A stretch of 64,000 nt of DNA from Mycolicibacterium sp. S2-37. GTDB lineage: Bacteria > Actinomycetota > Actinomycetes > Mycobacteriales > Mycobacteriaceae. The notes beneath the pieces were generated by a model that did not search any database, had not been told where the DNA came from, and was given only the letters and a program-made list of their open reading frames with translations. Location of the stretch: the NCBI RefSeq assembly GCF_017352375.1, contig NZ_JAFEVR010000002.1, positions 62,001 to 126,000 on the forward strand, in the 5' to 3' direction. The position numbers and the translations under genes were made by a program. The number at the start of each line of letters is the position of its first letter. The first letter of the stretch is position 1. Shown piece by piece: positions 50,569 to 59,740 of the stretch.

Positions 50569-51378
50569 ATGGCCTCCACACGTGCCGAGATGCTCGCCGC
50601 AGTCGAACGATCGCCGGAGTTGGTGCGCGCCCACGACCGGCGCGGCTGGGTCGGGCTCTACACCCTCGACGGGCAGATCGAGGATCCGGTCGGTTCACGT
50701 CCGCACCGCGGGCCCGACGAGATCGACCGCTTCTACGCGACCTTCATCGCGCCCAGGGAGATCACTTTCCATCCCCGAGCCGATCTCGTGGTCGACGACA
50801 CGGTCGTCCGCGACCTCGATCTGGAGGTGCGGATGTCGGATGCGGTGACCATGCGGATCCCGGCCGTGCTGCGATACGACCTGGTACCGGCCGGATCCGA
50901 ACTCAAGATCAACCGGCTGCAGGCCTTCTGGGAGTTGCCGCTCATGGTGGGCCAGTTCCTGCGGGCCGGACCTGCCGCGCTGCCCGTCGGCGGCGCGTTG
51001 ACGGTGGCGCTGCTGCGTAACCAGGGGCTGACCGGCGCGGGCGGATTCCTCGCCGGCTTCCGTAGCGCGGGCAGTGCGGGCCGGCGCGAGTTCACCCGGT
51101 TCCTCACCGACGCGCGCGACGGGGACGAGGTGGCGGTGCGCCGGCGACTGGCCCGGGGAGCCCGGATCACCCGCGGTGAGGGCGAACCGCTGGCCGCCGC
51201 CGAACTGCTCGACCGGCTGACCGACGGCCAGTGGCACAAGGTGATCGTCGCCGGACGTCATGTCGTCGCGGGCCTGCAGTCGGCCGCCGGGCCGGCGGTG
51301 CTGATCGCCGACATCGAGAAGAACCCTTTCGCGATCACCAGGATTCGGTACTTCGACGACGCGTCCGCAGGCGGTTAG
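50569..51378 (+). CDS. SnoaL/ketosteroid-isomerase-like protein
   Basis: A 269-residue protein. The N-terminal half fits the NTF2/SnoaL fold: AHDRRGWVGLYTLDGQIEDPVGSRPH, then RGPDEIDRFYATFIAPREITFHPRADLV. The C-terminal half adds a hydrophobic stretch (ALPVGGALTVALLRN) and a conserved tail found in actinobacterial members. The fold binds steroids or other hydrophobic ligands, but catalytic residues are not certain here. It diverges from the hypothetical gene at 50125. Confidence 0.7.
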   Translation: MASTRAEMLAAVERSPELVRAHDRRGWVGLYTLDGQIEDPVGSRPHRGPDEIDRFYATFIAPREITFHPRADLVVDDTVVRDLDLEVRMSDAVTMRIPAVLRYDLVPAGSELKINRLQAFWELPLMVGQFLRAGPAALPVGGALTVALLRNQGLTGAGGFLAGFRSAGSAGRREFTRFLTDARDGDEVAVRRRLARGARITRGEGEPLAAAELLDRLTDGQWHKVIVAGRHVVAGLQSAAGPAVLIADIEKNPFAITRIRYFDDASAGG

Positions 51379-51407
51379 CCGACCGACCCGGCGGGTAGTA
51401 CGTCGGG

Positions 51408-51602
51408 ATGAGCAGCCCGCATGGTGACGATCAGAAGAGCGAACCAGACGTCGACAGTGACCACAAGGTCGCCTCGTCGCGCGCCGGCAAGGAAGGCGAC
51501 GAGGGTGAGGACGGTACCTATGTGGGTCGCACCTTCTCCGACGACGCCATCGACGACGAACAGACCGGTGCCGAGGCGCGCGCCCAGCAGGGCGGCAACT
51601 GA
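51408..51602 (+). CDS. Small acidic conserved hypothetical protein
   Basis: A 64-residue, highly charged protein rich in Asp, Glu and Ser and probably disordered (DDQKSEPDVDSDHKV, TYVGRTFSDDAIDDEQTG). Similar small proteins are typical of mycobacterial chromosomes. It starts 29 bases after the SnoaL-like gene. The composition and the ordered TYVGRTFSDDAIDDEQTG block support coding; function is unknown. Confidence 0.55.
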   Translation: MSSPHGDDQKSEPDVDSDHKVASSRAGKEGDEGEDGTYVGRTFSDDAIDDEQTGAEARAQQGGN

Positions 51603-51671
51603 ACGAAGCGGTGTCGATGCGGCGTCGATGCGGTGATGTTGCGTGATGCGGCCGCGCCGACGTGAGACGGT

Positions 51672-52256
51672 ATGACGACCATGCCTGACCACCAGTACAT
51701 GACCTACGAGGACTTCGGCAGGAAGTTCTTCGAAGTCGCCGTGACCGAGGAGCGCGTCGGCGAGGCGATCGGGCAGATCGCCGGCGACGCTTTCGAGATG
51801 GGCCCGATGGGACAGGGTCCCGGCGGGCTGGCGAAGGTGACCGCGCACGTGAAGGTGCAGACACCGCGCGTCAAACGTCATGTCGGCGAGATGATCACCT
51901 TCTCGATCCGCATCCCGCTGGAAATCGACATGGTGGTGGATCTGCGGATCGACAAGCCGCGTTTCGTGGTGTTCGGTGAGATCTCGCTACGGGCCTCCGC
52001 GTTGGCCGCCGAGCCGTTGCTGCTCATCCTCGACGTCAAGAAGCCACGGGCCAGCGACATCTCGATCCACGTGACGTCGAAGACGTTGCGTGCCGAGGTG
52101 GTCCGCATCATCGGCAACATCGACTCGGAGATCAAACGCTTCATCGCCGCGCACGTCGCGGGCGAGATCGACAGTCCGGAATCGCAGCAGGCCAAGGTGA
52201 TTCCCGTGGGTGACATGATCGACGAGAGCTGGAACGGTCTGTCGGCCGACCGTTGA
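51672..52256 (+). CDS. Conserved mycobacterial hypothetical protein
   Basis: A 194-residue soluble protein with an even alpha/beta pattern: DHQYMTYEDFGRKFFEVAVTEERV, then VKRHVGEMITFSIRIPLEIDMVVDLRIDKPRFVVFGEISL, and a helical tail. There is no signal peptide and no recognised catalytic motif. The middle beta-rich block resembles lipid- or membrane-binding folds, but that is only an impression. It ends two bases from the convergent SGNH hydrolase gene. Confidence 0.75.
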   Translation: MTTMPDHQYMTYEDFGRKFFEVAVTEERVGEAIGQIAGDAFEMGPMGQGPGGLAKVTAHVKVQTPRVKRHVGEMITFSIRIPLEIDMVVDLRIDKPRFVVFGEISLRASALAAEPLLLILDVKKPRASDISIHVTSKTLRAEVVRIIGNIDSEIKRFIAAHVAGEIDSPESQQAKVIPVGDMIDESWNGLSADR

Positions 52257-52258
52257 GT

Positions 52259-53038
52259 TCAGTTGCCGACCGGCGCCAGCGCCGGCCGCCGCGGACCGTG
52301 ACCGTGGGCCGTGGGCAGCCCGCGCATATGCCGCCACACCCACGGCATCAACATGTTCTGCGTCCACAGCACCTGCGACGAGACCGACGAGACCAGCGAC
52401 GGCCCGGGCGCGGTGGAATCGGCCTGGGCCCAGCTGTCATCGCTGTCCGGCAGATCCAACGCCTCGGCCGCCGCGGCGGCGAAGAGCGCGTGCCCGCGGG
52501 CGGACCCGTGTACCCGGTCAGAACTCCAGGTCGCCGGCTCGATCATCGAAGCGGCCCCGAACAGATCGACCAGCCGGAACCCGTGGCGGGCGGTGGCCGC
52601 GCGGATGACGGCGTTGATTCGCCGCACCCGCCCGTCCAGCACGCGGCCCACCGGGACGATGCGGGCGATGTCGGGGAACGTGGTGGTCACCACCGTGGCC
52701 CCGGAGTCGGCGAGGTGGGTGTAGACGGTCTCCAGGTCGGCCAGTGCGTGGGAGAACAGCCCGCCCGGCCGCGTCGCATCGTTCATCCCGATGCAGACGG
52801 TGATCAGGTCGGGCCGCATCGACAGCGCGACGGGCAGCTGGTCGTAGAGCACATCGGCGATCCGGCGCCCCCGCACCGCGAGGTTGGCGTACAGCAGACC
52901 CGGATGCAGTGAATCGATCTGGGCAGCAAGGCGATCGGCGAAGCCCATCAGGTTGCCGTCGCCATCGGTGTCCCACAGGCCCTCGGTCTGGCTGTCCCCG
53001 ATCGCGACGTACCGGCGGTAGCCAGCGGCTCCGTTCAT
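52259..53038 (-). CDS. SGNH/GDSL-family hydrolase
   Basis: A 259-residue esterase or lipase of the SGNH type. Block I is VAIGDSQTEG with the catalytic Ser near residue 15, block II has NLAVRGRR, block III is GMNDATRPGG with the oxyanion Asn, and block V is SSDRVHGSARGH with Asp and His. Its start overlaps the stop of the upstream carboxylesterase gene by four bases (ATGA), so the two hydrolases are translationally coupled. No signal peptide is visible. Mycobacterial relatives are mostly uncharacterised. Confidence 0.87.
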   Translation of the reverse strand: MNGAAGYRRYVAIGDSQTEGLWDTDGDGNLMGFADRLAAQIDSLHPGLLYANLAVRGRRIADVLYDQLPVALSMRPDLITVCIGMNDATRPGGLFSHALADLETVYTHLADSGATVVTTTFPDIARIVPVGRVLDGRVRRINAVIRAATARHGFRLVDLFGAASMIEPATWSSDRVHGSARGHALFAAAAAEALDLPDSDDSWAQADSTAPGPSLVSSVSSQVLWTQNMLMPWVWRHMRGLPTAHGHGPRRPALAPVGN

Positions 53039-53997
53039 CGGCTGAACGGGCCGGCGAGCGCCTCGGCCACGATCTCGTAGGCGACGTTCTCCTCATGATG
53101 CACGCCGGGGAAGAAGTAGAACCCGTGCGGCATGCCCGCGGCGATCACCGTGAGTGGATATCCGATCAGGTCGCCATCGATGGGGTTGACCCAGGGGTGA
53201 TCCCATGGAGTGGGCCCGACGTAGGCGCCGCGGATGAACCCCGCGAACGCCATGTCGTAGACGATGCCCCGCGGAGCCTGCCGACGGAACGACTCCCAGC
53301 GTTCGAAGTGGAAGTCGGGCATCGCGCCGAGCATCACCACCGCGTCCGGCGGGCGGGCCTCCTCGGCGCGGGCACGCAGTGCGAGGGCGGCGGCGATATT
53401 CGAGCCGGCCGAGTCGCCGGCGACAGCGATCCGGGCGGTGTCGCCACCGAGTTGCCCGCCGTGTTCTGCCACCCAGCAGTAGACGTCGAAGGCATCGTCG
53501 AGCGGGGTCGGGAACATGAACTCCGGCGCCGAGCGGTAATTCGCCGACACCACGAGCGCAGAGTTGGTGACGGCGAGCTTGCGGGTGAGGAAGTCGCAGT
53601 CCTCGGAGGCGCCGACGGTGAAGCCACCCCCGTGGTAGTAGACGATGATCGGCAGCCGGCTCTCGACGGGCGCCGCTATCGGCCGGTACAGCTGGCAGCG
53701 GGCCACCCCGTCGCGGACGGGCAGGAAGATCTGCTCGACGTCGACGCCGGGCACGGCGTCGCGGCCGCTGGGTGGCACCAGCGCCGGATCCGGTTGCCGA
53801 CCGGCGCCGATGTAGCCGGCGCGCACCGGCCGGATCATCAGATCGCGCAACGCGACCGGTGTGCGGTTGTTGGCGATCACCCGGTACATCGGCATCGCCG
53901 GGTCGTCGGCAGCGACATAGCTCAGACCGTCGATGGTGACGGGCGCGGTGACGTCGACCGAGCCGGCGGGAACGGCTCGCAGGGCGGCGGGGATCAC
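53035..53997 (-). CDS. HSL-family alpha/beta hydrolase (acetyl esterase/lipase type)
   Basis: A 320-residue serine hydrolase of the hormone-sensitive-lipase group (LipH/LipI type in mycobacteria). YYHGGGFTVG at about residue 100 is the HGGG oxyanion loop, GDSAGSN near 172 holds the nucleophile, DGDLIGYP follows, and AAGMPHGFYFFPGV gives the His. The start is a GTG with AGGA eight bases upstream; the frame is open for 138 more codons, but those are antisense to the DJ-1 gene. It is the first gene of a two-gene operon with the SGNH hydrolase. Confidence 0.85.
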   Translation of the reverse strand: MIPAALRAVPAGSVDVTAPVTIDGLSYVAADDPAMPMYRVIANNRTPVALRDLMIRPVRAGYIGAGRQPDPALVPPSGRDAVPGVDVEQIFLPVRDGVARCQLYRPIAAPVESRLPIIVYYHGGGFTVGASEDCDFLTRKLAVTNSALVVSANYRSAPEFMFPTPLDDAFDVYCWVAEHGGQLGGDTARIAVAGDSAGSNIAAALALRARAEEARPPDAVVMLGAMPDFHFERWESFRRQAPRGIVYDMAFAGFIRGAYVGPTPWDHPWVNPIDGDLIGYPLTVIAAGMPHGFYFFPGVHHEENVAYEIVAEALAGPFSR

Positions 53998-54091
53998 GCC
54001 GCGAATCCTACGGAGGACAAGGGGTTCGGTGGCCAATGCGTGGGTAGCCAAGGGGTGGACGTCATGGGAAGGGTGAGAGGAAGGACATTCC

Positions 54092-54649
54092 ATGCCGAAT
54101 GAACTGCGGGGCCGAAGGGTCGCCGTGCTGGCCGCCGACGGCGTCGAGAAGGTCGAACTCGAGCAACCACGCGCAGCGATCGAGGAGGCCGGCGGATTCG
54201 TCGAGGTGCTGTCGATCGATGGCGGGACGATCCAGGCCATGAACCATGACCTCGAGGCCGCCGGCGACATCCCGGTGGATCGCAAGGTCTCCGACGCCAC
54301 GGTCGAGGAGTACGACGGCCTGGTGCTGCCGGGCGGCACCGTCAACCCGGACAAGCTGCGGCTCGACGAAGCGGCGGTGGCGTTCGTGCGCGATTTCGTC
54401 CGGTCGGGCAAACCGGTCGCCGCGATCTGCCACGGCCCCTGGAGCCTGGTCGAGGCCGACGTCGTCAGAGACCGGACACTGACGTCCTATCCGAGCATCC
54501 GCACCGATCTGCGCAACGCGGGGGCCACCGTCGTCGACCAGCAGGTCTGCATCGACGGGAACCTGATCACCAGCCGGTCGCCGAAGGACCTTCCCGCCTT
54601 CTGTCAGGCGATCACCGATCAGTTCGCAAACACGCCCGCGCACACCTGA
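54092..54649 (+). CDS. DJ-1/PfpI-family protein
   Basis: A 185-residue protein of the PfpI/YhbO group (general stress proteins, deglycase or chaperone activities reported for the family). RRVAVLAADGVEKVEL starts the fold, YDGLVLPGGTVNPD follows, and AICHGPWSL near residue 115 holds the nucleophilic Cys with its neighbouring His. The length matches the family. AGAGGAAGG lies ahead of the ATG. It diverges from the esterase gene at 53997. Confidence 0.88.
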   Translation: MPNELRGRRVAVLAADGVEKVELEQPRAAIEEAGGFVEVLSIDGGTIQAMNHDLEAAGDIPVDRKVSDATVEEYDGLVLPGGTVNPDKLRLDEAAVAFVRDFVRSGKPVAAICHGPWSLVEADVVRDRTLTSYPSIRTDLRNAGATVVDQQVCIDGNLITSRSPKDLPAFCQAITDQFANTPAHT

Positions 54650-54660
54650 GTTCAGCCCGA

Positions 54661-54875
54661 TCAGAGCGGAGCCGGGAGCCGTTCGAGCCGGCTGGGCGGC
54701 ATCGCCGCCTGCCACTGCGGCGCCGCCGTGAGGACCGGTGCCGTGGCGGAACGGACGTGCCTCGCGTGACACCACTTCGGCTCGGTCGAATCTGCTGTCG
54801 TGCCAGTGGATGTCGCGGGCGGTGATCCGCACATCGCCGAAGTGGCCGACCGGCAGCGCCGCGTCACCCCGACAG
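54661..54875 (-). pseudogene. Frameshifted remnant, possibly DUF2993-like
   Basis: Reading leftward from about 54875, one frame gives a plausible protein end (GHFGDVRITARDIHW, DSRFDRAEV). After about 54765 the sense continues in another frame (APVLTAAPQWQAAMPPSRLERL, then a stop at 54661). The first part recalls the DUF2993/LmeA family. The 5' part would have to lie inside the NDH-2-like gene, so this looks like a truncated and frameshifted leftover. Low confidence: the resemblance was judged by eye. Confidence 0.3.
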
Positions 54876-54904
54876 CATCGAACCCGCTGCGTAAGCTGGG
54901 GCCG

Positions 54905-56221
54905 ATGACGTCTGTGGTGATTGTGGGCAGCGGGTTCACCGGTTTCGAAACTGCGCGGCATCTGGCCCGCAGACTGCGCCGCCAGGGCGGCGCCGAAGCG
55001 GTCGACATCACCATCGTCTCCCCGGTCGACTACATGCTCTACACGCCGCTGCTGCCCGACGTCGCGGGCGGCCTGGTGGACGCCCGATTCGTCACGATTC
55101 CGCTGGCCAACTCGCTGCGCGGAGTGGACGCGGTGCGGGGCCGCGTCGACAGCGTCGACTTCGACGCGCGGACGGTGACGTTCGTCGATCCCGAGGACCG
55201 GTCCCATACGAGATCCTGGGATCGGCTGGTGCTGACTCCCGGCTCGGTGACCAAGCTGTTCGACGTGCCAGGACTGGCCGAACACGCCAGGGGGCTCAAG
55301 TCGACCGCCGAGGCCCTGTATCTGCGCGACCACGTGCTCGAGCAGCTCGAACTGGCCAAGATCGACAGCGATCCGGCGATGATCTCGGCGCGGCGCACGA
55401 TCGTCGTGGTCGGCGCCTCCTATTCGGGCACGGAACTGGCGCTGCAATTGCGTGCCCTTGCCGACGCCGCTGGTCAGCAGATGGGTTTCGATCCGGCCGC
55501 GGTGCAGTTCGTGCTCCTCGACCTCGCCGAGCAGGTGATGCCCGAGGTGGGGGAGAAGCTCGGCGAGGCCGCCCAGCGGGTGCTGCGCGCCCGGGGCGTC
55601 GACGTCCGGCTGGGCACCAGCCTCAAGGAGGTGCACCCCGACCACGTCGTGCTGACCGACGATTCCCGGATCGACACTTACACGGTGGCGTGGGTGACCG
55701 GGGTGACCGGCGCACCGCTGATCGAGAAGTTGGGCCTGCCCACCGAGCGGGGCCGACTCAAGGTGGACGCCGACCTGCAGGTGCCCGGTCATCCGGACGT
55801 GTTCGCCGGCGGCGACGCCGCCGCGGTGCCGGACCTCACCGACCCGGGCTCGATCACCCCGCCGACCGCCCAGCACGCCACGCGGCAGGGAAAGGTGTTG
55901 GCGCGCAACGTCGCGGCGAGTCTGGGGTACGGCACCAAGAAGCTCTACAAGCACCGCAACATGGGCCTGGTCGTCGATCTCGGCCCCCGCCATGCGGTGG
56001 CCAATCCGCTGGGTGTGCAGCTGTCCGGCTTCCCGGCCAAAGCCGTGACGCGGGCGTATCACCTCTACGCCATTCCGCGGCTGGTGAACCGCTGGGCGGT
56101 GTCGCTGGCCTATCTGACCGACGTCTTCTTCGCCCGGTCAGTGGTGTCGATCGGACTGTCCTCGGCCGATGACGCACAATTCTCGGCCAGCGAGGGCATC
56201 CCCATGCCGAAACCGGACTGA
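54905..56221 (+). CDS. NDH-2-like FAD-dependent NADH dehydrogenase
   Basis: A 438-residue pyridine nucleotide-disulfide oxidoreductase resembling type II NADH dehydrogenases (Ndh/NdhA). VVIVGSGFTGFETARHL binds FAD, VVVGASYSGTELALQL near residue 165 binds NAD, and VFAGGDAAAVPDL is the C-terminal FAD block, followed by PPTAQHATRQGKVLARN. A hydrophobic C-terminal region may attach it to the membrane. The ATG with the family start was used; an in-frame extension to 54800 lies over the remnant. It may oxidise NADH and reduce menaquinone, although some relatives have other acceptors. Confidence 0.85.
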   Translation: MTSVVIVGSGFTGFETARHLARRLRRQGGAEAVDITIVSPVDYMLYTPLLPDVAGGLVDARFVTIPLANSLRGVDAVRGRVDSVDFDARTVTFVDPEDRSHTRSWDRLVLTPGSVTKLFDVPGLAEHARGLKSTAEALYLRDHVLEQLELAKIDSDPAMISARRTIVVVGASYSGTELALQLRALADAAGQQMGFDPAAVQFVLLDLAEQVMPEVGEKLGEAAQRVLRARGVDVRLGTSLKEVHPDHVVLTDDSRIDTYTVAWVTGVTGAPLIEKLGLPTERGRLKVDADLQVPGHPDVFAGGDAAAVPDLTDPGSITPPTAQHATRQGKVLARNVAASLGYGTKKLYKHRNMGLVVDLGPRHAVANPLGVQLSGFPAKAVTRAYHLYAIPRLVNRWAVSLAYLTDVFFARSVVSIGLSSADDAQFSASEGIPMPKPD

Positions 56222-56254
56222 TTAGGCGCCTGCGGATGGGGAACCTTACAGAGC

Positions 56255-56446
56255 ATGGCTACCTACCGCGTGTTGAATCCCAAGGGCGACGTCGTCGAGA
56301 CCACCGACATCGAGAGCGCCGATGACGCACACGCCTGGTTCGTCGAGCAGGTCCCCGGTAACGAGCTGGGCTGGCGGATGGAAGTCAACGTCGACGGCGA
56401 CCGCTGGGACTTCGTCGACGACAGCGAGGGCGACCGCTCGTACTAG
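56255..56446 (+). CDS. Small conserved hypothetical protein
   Basis: A 63-residue protein (ATYRVLNPKGDVVETTDIE, AHAWFVEQVPGNELGWRME, DRWDFVDDSEG) with a regular beta-alpha-beta look. Small proteins of this type are common next to actinobacterial housekeeping genes. The NUDIX gene starts seven bases after its stop, so both share a transcript. Function is unknown. Confidence 0.7.
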   Translation: MATYRVLNPKGDVVETTDIESADDAHAWFVEQVPGNELGWRMEVNVDGDRWDFVDDSEGDRSY

Positions 56447-56453
56447 CCCGGGC

Positions 56454-56975
56454 GTGCCGAAACTCAGCGCGGGGCTGCTGCTCTACCGGATCGTCGACGG
56501 GGTCGTCGAGGTCTTGATCGCCCATCCCGGCGGTCCTTTCTGGGCCAGAAAGGACGAGGGTGCCTGGTCGTTTCCGAAGGGCGAGTACGGCGAGGACGAG
56601 GACCCCTGGGCTGCGGCGCAGCGCGAATTCGCCGAGGAACTCGGCAAGCCCGTACCGCCGGGGGATCCCCAGCGGCTGGACCCGGTGCGGCAGTCCGGTG
56701 GGAAGGTGGTGACGGTGTTCGCGGTGCACGGCGATCTCGACCTCGACGGGACGGCGAGCAACACGTTCAACGTGGAATGGCCGAAAGGTTCGGGCAATAT
56801 TCGCGAGTATCCGGAGGTCGACCGGACCGCGTGGTTGCCCGTCGCGGTGGCGCGCGCGAAGTTGCTGTCCGGACAGCGGCCGCTGCTCGATCAGCTCATG
56901 GCGCTTCCCGCGCTGGCGGGTCACTCGGAAGGTGTTGGCGGACACGGCGAGTCGGGCGGGTCTCGATCGCGTTGA
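56454..56975 (+). CDS. NUDIX hydrolase
   Basis: A 173-residue nucleoside-diphosphate-linked hydrolase. The Nudix box is complete: the Gly of GEYGEDE, then REFAEELGKPV with the metal-binding Glu residues (about residues 45-65). It starts KLSAGLLLYRIVDGVVEVLIAHPGGPFW, as in a widespread actinobacterial group that handles diadenosine polyphosphates or damaged nucleotides. The GTG start is chosen because it follows the small upstream gene directly and matches the family. Its last 80 bases overlap the convergent SnoaL-like gene. Confidence 0.85.
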   Translation: MPKLSAGLLLYRIVDGVVEVLIAHPGGPFWARKDEGAWSFPKGEYGEDEDPWAAAQREFAEELGKPVPPGDPQRLDPVRQSGGKVVTVFAVHGDLDLDGTASNTFNVEWPKGSGNIREYPEVDRTAWLPVAVARAKLLSGQRPLLDQLMALPALAGHSEGVGGHGESGGSRSR

Positions 56976-57390
56976 CGGTCAGCGCCCGGCCGTGGAACCG
57001 CCAGCCCGCCGGCGTGCGCTGGTATTCGTCGTCGTAGCGCAGATGCCAGACCAGGTCGGTGGCCGCACCACCGGCCACAGTCCAGTGGTGCGCCACGCAG
57101 GTGATGCGCCCGAGCGCGTAATCCGCTCGGCCGCCCTCGGCGTACACCTCGCCGACGATCGCGTGTTGGGTCCGCTCCACGCCGGACAGCGCCGCCATCG
57201 CCGAGTGGACGCCGTCGTGGCCGTGCAGCACGCGCACCGGTTCCAGTGCGCGCGGCGGATCGGGAAGCCGGAGTTCTGCAGTCTCGGTGAAAAGCCGGGC
57301 CACGTCGTCGAATCGGCGATCGTCGACCGCGGCGGCGTAGAGGTGGACCAGGTCGGCCAGGGCCAGCCGGTCGACCAGCGCAACGTTCAC
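56896..57390 (-). CDS. SnoaL-like domain protein
   Basis: A 164-residue NTF2/SnoaL-fold protein: ALADLVHLYAAAVDDRRFDDVARLFTETAEL, HGHDGVHSAMAAL, RTQHAIVGEVYAEG, and WHLRYDDEYQRTPAGWRFHGRALTV. Members include small isomerases and hydratases and many uncharacterised ligand-binding proteins. The GTG start overlaps the stop of the LLM oxidoreductase by four bases. It is third in an operon with the kinase and the oxidoreductase. The C-terminus overlaps the end of the NUDIX gene. Confidence 0.75.
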   Translation of the reverse strand: MNVALVDRLALADLVHLYAAAVDDRRFDDVARLFTETAELRLPDPPRALEPVRVLHGHDGVHSAMAALSGVERTQHAIVGEVYAEGGRADYALGRITCVAHHWTVAGGAATDLVWHLRYDDEYQRTPAGWRFHGRALTVNAIETRPTRRVRQHLPSDPPAREAP

Positions 57391-58274
57391 GCGGTCAGGC
57401 CCAGCCGCTGCGCACAGGCCGACAGCACGTCGGTGGCCTCCGCGATCTCGGTCACCGGTGGCATGGCCAGGACGGCGCGGTCGGCGCCGAGGTGACCGAG
57501 GCGCTCGGCGCGCGCCGCGTCGATCCTGGTGACCGCGTGGCCGAGCGACAGTTCGAGGCGCTGCGGATCGCGGTCGGCGCGCTCGGCGGCCGCCCGCATC
57601 TCGGCGACGAGGTGGGGCAGTTCGTCGCCCCCGACCCCCAGCGGCTGGAAGCCGTCGCCGAAGCGCCCCGCCCGGCGGGCGGCGGCGCGGCTGTGGCCGC
57701 CGATGTGGATGGGAACGCGGCCGGTGGGTTTCGGATAGCAGGCTGCGTGGTCGAATTCGAAGAACTCGCCATGGAAGGAGACCCCGAAGCCTGCGCCGTC
57801 GGGCCGGTCGGCCCACAGCGTCCGCAGCACCTGCAGCTGTTCGTCCGCGCGCCGGCCGCGGGTGGCGAAATCCGTTCCGCAGGCAGCGATCTCCTCGGCC
57901 AGCCAGCCGGTTCCGACTGCCAGCCGCACCCGTCCGCCCGACAGCACGTCGACCGTTGCCACCCGTTTGGCCAGGACCACCGGGTGGTGATTGGGCAGGA
58001 CCAGGACACCGGTGGCCAGGCCGAGCCGGCTGGTGTGGGCGGCCAGGAACGCCAACAGATCCAGTGGATCGGGCACCGGGGTGTCCGCCGACAACTCCAC
58101 CCGGCCGGAGGCGTCGTAGGGGTAGACGCTGGAGTACCGCGTCATCAGCACGGTGTGCTCGACCACGACGATGGATTCGAAGTTGCACGCCTCGACGTGG
58201 CGGGCGAAGGCCGACATCCATACCGGATCGGCGGTGACACCTGCGGCGACCGGGGGGACGACAGCGAATTTCAC
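57387..58274 (-). CDS. LLM-class (probably F420-dependent) oxidoreductase
   Basis: A 295-residue luciferase-like TIM-barrel oxidoreductase. Landmarks are [55 protein letters not shown], and [26 protein letters not shown], the cofactor-phosphate loop. Mycobacteria have many such enzymes using F420 or FMN; the substrate is unknown. Its ATG overlaps the kinase stop and its stop overlaps the next GTG, four bases in each case, so the three genes are translationally coupled. Confidence 0.85.
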   Translation of the reverse strand: MKFAVVPPVAAGVTADPVWMSAFARHVEACNFESIVVVEHTVLMTRYSSVYPYDASGRVELSADTPVPDPLDLLAFLAAHTSRLGLATGVLVLPNHHPVVLAKRVATVDVLSGGRVRLAVGTGWLAEEIAACGTDFATRGRRADEQLQVLRTLWADRPDGAGFGVSFHGEFFEFDHAACYPKPTGRVPIHIGGHSRAAARRAGRFGDGFQPLGVGGDELPHLVAEMRAAAERADRDPQRLELSLGHAVTRIDAARAERLGHLGADRAVLAMPPVTEIAEATDVLSACAQRLGLTA

Positions 58275-59692
58275 GGGACCGGCAGCCCGTCACCGCCGCG
58301 GATCGCCGCACGGCATTCCCGCCGGGTCATTCCGGTCTGCTGCATACACACGCGCACGGGATTCTCCTGTTCGGGCGGCAGTACCTCGTCACCGGGTGCC
58401 GGTGTCACCGTCGGGTCGGGGATCTCGCCGGGGGTCAGCGACCAGATCGCCGCGCCGGTCGACTGCAGCGTCCCGCAGTAGGCGGTCGTACCGTCGGCCG
58501 TGGCCGATGTGCTGCCGACGGGGCTGCACGCCGAACCGACGACCGCGGCGGCCGGCGCCGTGGATGTGGTCTCGGTCTCGGTCTCGGTGACGGTGTCGGT
58601 GTCGGTGGTGGCCGGCGGGGGCGGCGCGGGGGTGGTGCTCGGCGGCGCCGTGACCGTCGTGGCGGTCGTCGTGACAGGCGGTGCCGCCGTTGGCCTTTCG
58701 TCGTCAGCGCGCCGGAACTCGGCGATTGCGACGACGATTGCGACGATGAGCAGCACCGCGAGCACGGCGGGGATCAGAACGGCCGGCCGCGTCAGTCCGC
58801 GTGCCCCGGCGTCTGCGGCGGGCAGCGCCGCTCGGGTGGATGCGGGATTGTCAGCGCCGAGGTGATGGTCCAGCGCCCGGGCGAAGTCGGCGCAGCGTTC
58901 GAAGCGGTCGGCCGGATCCTTGGCCAGCGCGCGGGCGAACACCGGGTCGGCGCCGGCGAGTTCGGCGCGGTGAGTGCCCGGCGCCGGTGGTGCCGCGGAC
59001 AGGTGCTGGCTGATCACGACCGCCGGGTTGGTGCTGGCGAAAGGTGGCCTACCGGTGAGCAGATGGAAGGCGGTGCCGGCCAGCGCATACTGATCGGCCC
59101 GGCCGTCGAGTTCGCCGCCCATCAGTTGCTCAGGCGCGGCGTAGGAGACCGTGCCGACGGTCATGTTGGTCTCGGTCAGACCGCTGATGTCGTTGACCCA
59201 CCGGGCGATACCGAAGTCGGCCAGGGCGATCCGCCCCTCGCCCCGCTCGGGGTGACCCAGCAGGATGTTGGCGGGCTTGACGTCGCGGTGCAACAGGCCG
59301 CGCTGGTGGGCGTAGTCGAGTGCATCGGCGACGGCGCGCACGATGGCGAGTACCTCCGCCGGGGGCATCCCCTGGGGATGGCGGTCACGTAACTGCCGGG
59401 CGGCGTCGGTGCCGTCGACGAAATCCATGGAGATCCACAGCTGTCCGTCGAACTCGCCACGGTCGTGCACTCCGACGATGTGGGGGTGCCACAACGTCGC
59501 TGCGATATCGGCTTCGCGATTGAACCGCTCTCGGTACGCGGCGTCCGCTGATACGGTCGCGGGCAGCACCTTCAACGCGTCCTGCCGGGGGAGCCGCGGA
59601 TGCTGGACGAGGTACACCTCGCCCATCCCGCCCGAGCCCAGCTGTCGCACGACGGTGTAACCCGCGAACGTCGCCCCCTCGGCCAACGGCAT
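58271..59692 (-). CDS. Transmembrane serine/threonine protein kinase (PknF-like layout)
   Basis: A 473-residue Hanks-type kinase. The domain spans about residues 10-270: [11 protein letters not shown], the Lys in [24 protein letters not shown], and APEQLMGG. A juxtamembrane segment is followed by one membrane helix ([21 protein letters not shown], about 305-325). The outside part has a Thr/Pro-rich stalk and a small domain with two Cys pairs (GSACSPV...TAYCGTL and [17 protein letters not shown]). The ATG was chosen at the start of the kinase fold; the longer open frame is antisense to the next gene. It leads an operon with the LLM oxidoreductase and the SnoaL-like protein. Confidence 0.9.
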   Translation of the reverse strand: MPLAEGATFAGYTVVRQLGSGGMGEVYLVQHPRLPRQDALKVLPATVSADAAYRERFNREADIAATLWHPHIVGVHDRGEFDGQLWISMDFVDGTDAARQLRDRHPQGMPPAEVLAIVRAVADALDYAHQRGLLHRDVKPANILLGHPERGEGRIALADFGIARWVNDISGLTETNMTVGTVSYAAPEQLMGGELDGRADQYALAGTAFHLLTGRPPFASTNPAVVISQHLSAAPPAPGTHRAELAGADPVFARALAKDPADRFERCADFARALDHHLGADNPASTRAALPAADAGARGLTRPAVLIPAVLAVLLIVAIVVAIAEFRRADDERPTAAPPVTTTATTVTAPPSTTPAPPPPATTDTDTVTETETETTSTAPAAAVVGSACSPVGSTSATADGTTAYCGTLQSTGAAIWSLTPGEIPDPTVTPAPGDEVLPPEQENPVRVCMQQTGMTRRECRAAIRGGDGLPVP

Positions 59693-59740
59693 GGCGCGAT
59701 AGTACCGACCGGCGTTCGACATGATCAGAAAGGCGGATCG

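Noticed and set aside
54062-56062. A 666-codon open frame on the minus strand
   Set aside because: Antisense to the DJ-1 and NDH-2-like genes; only the short segment near 54770-54875 looked meaningful and is reported as a remnant.
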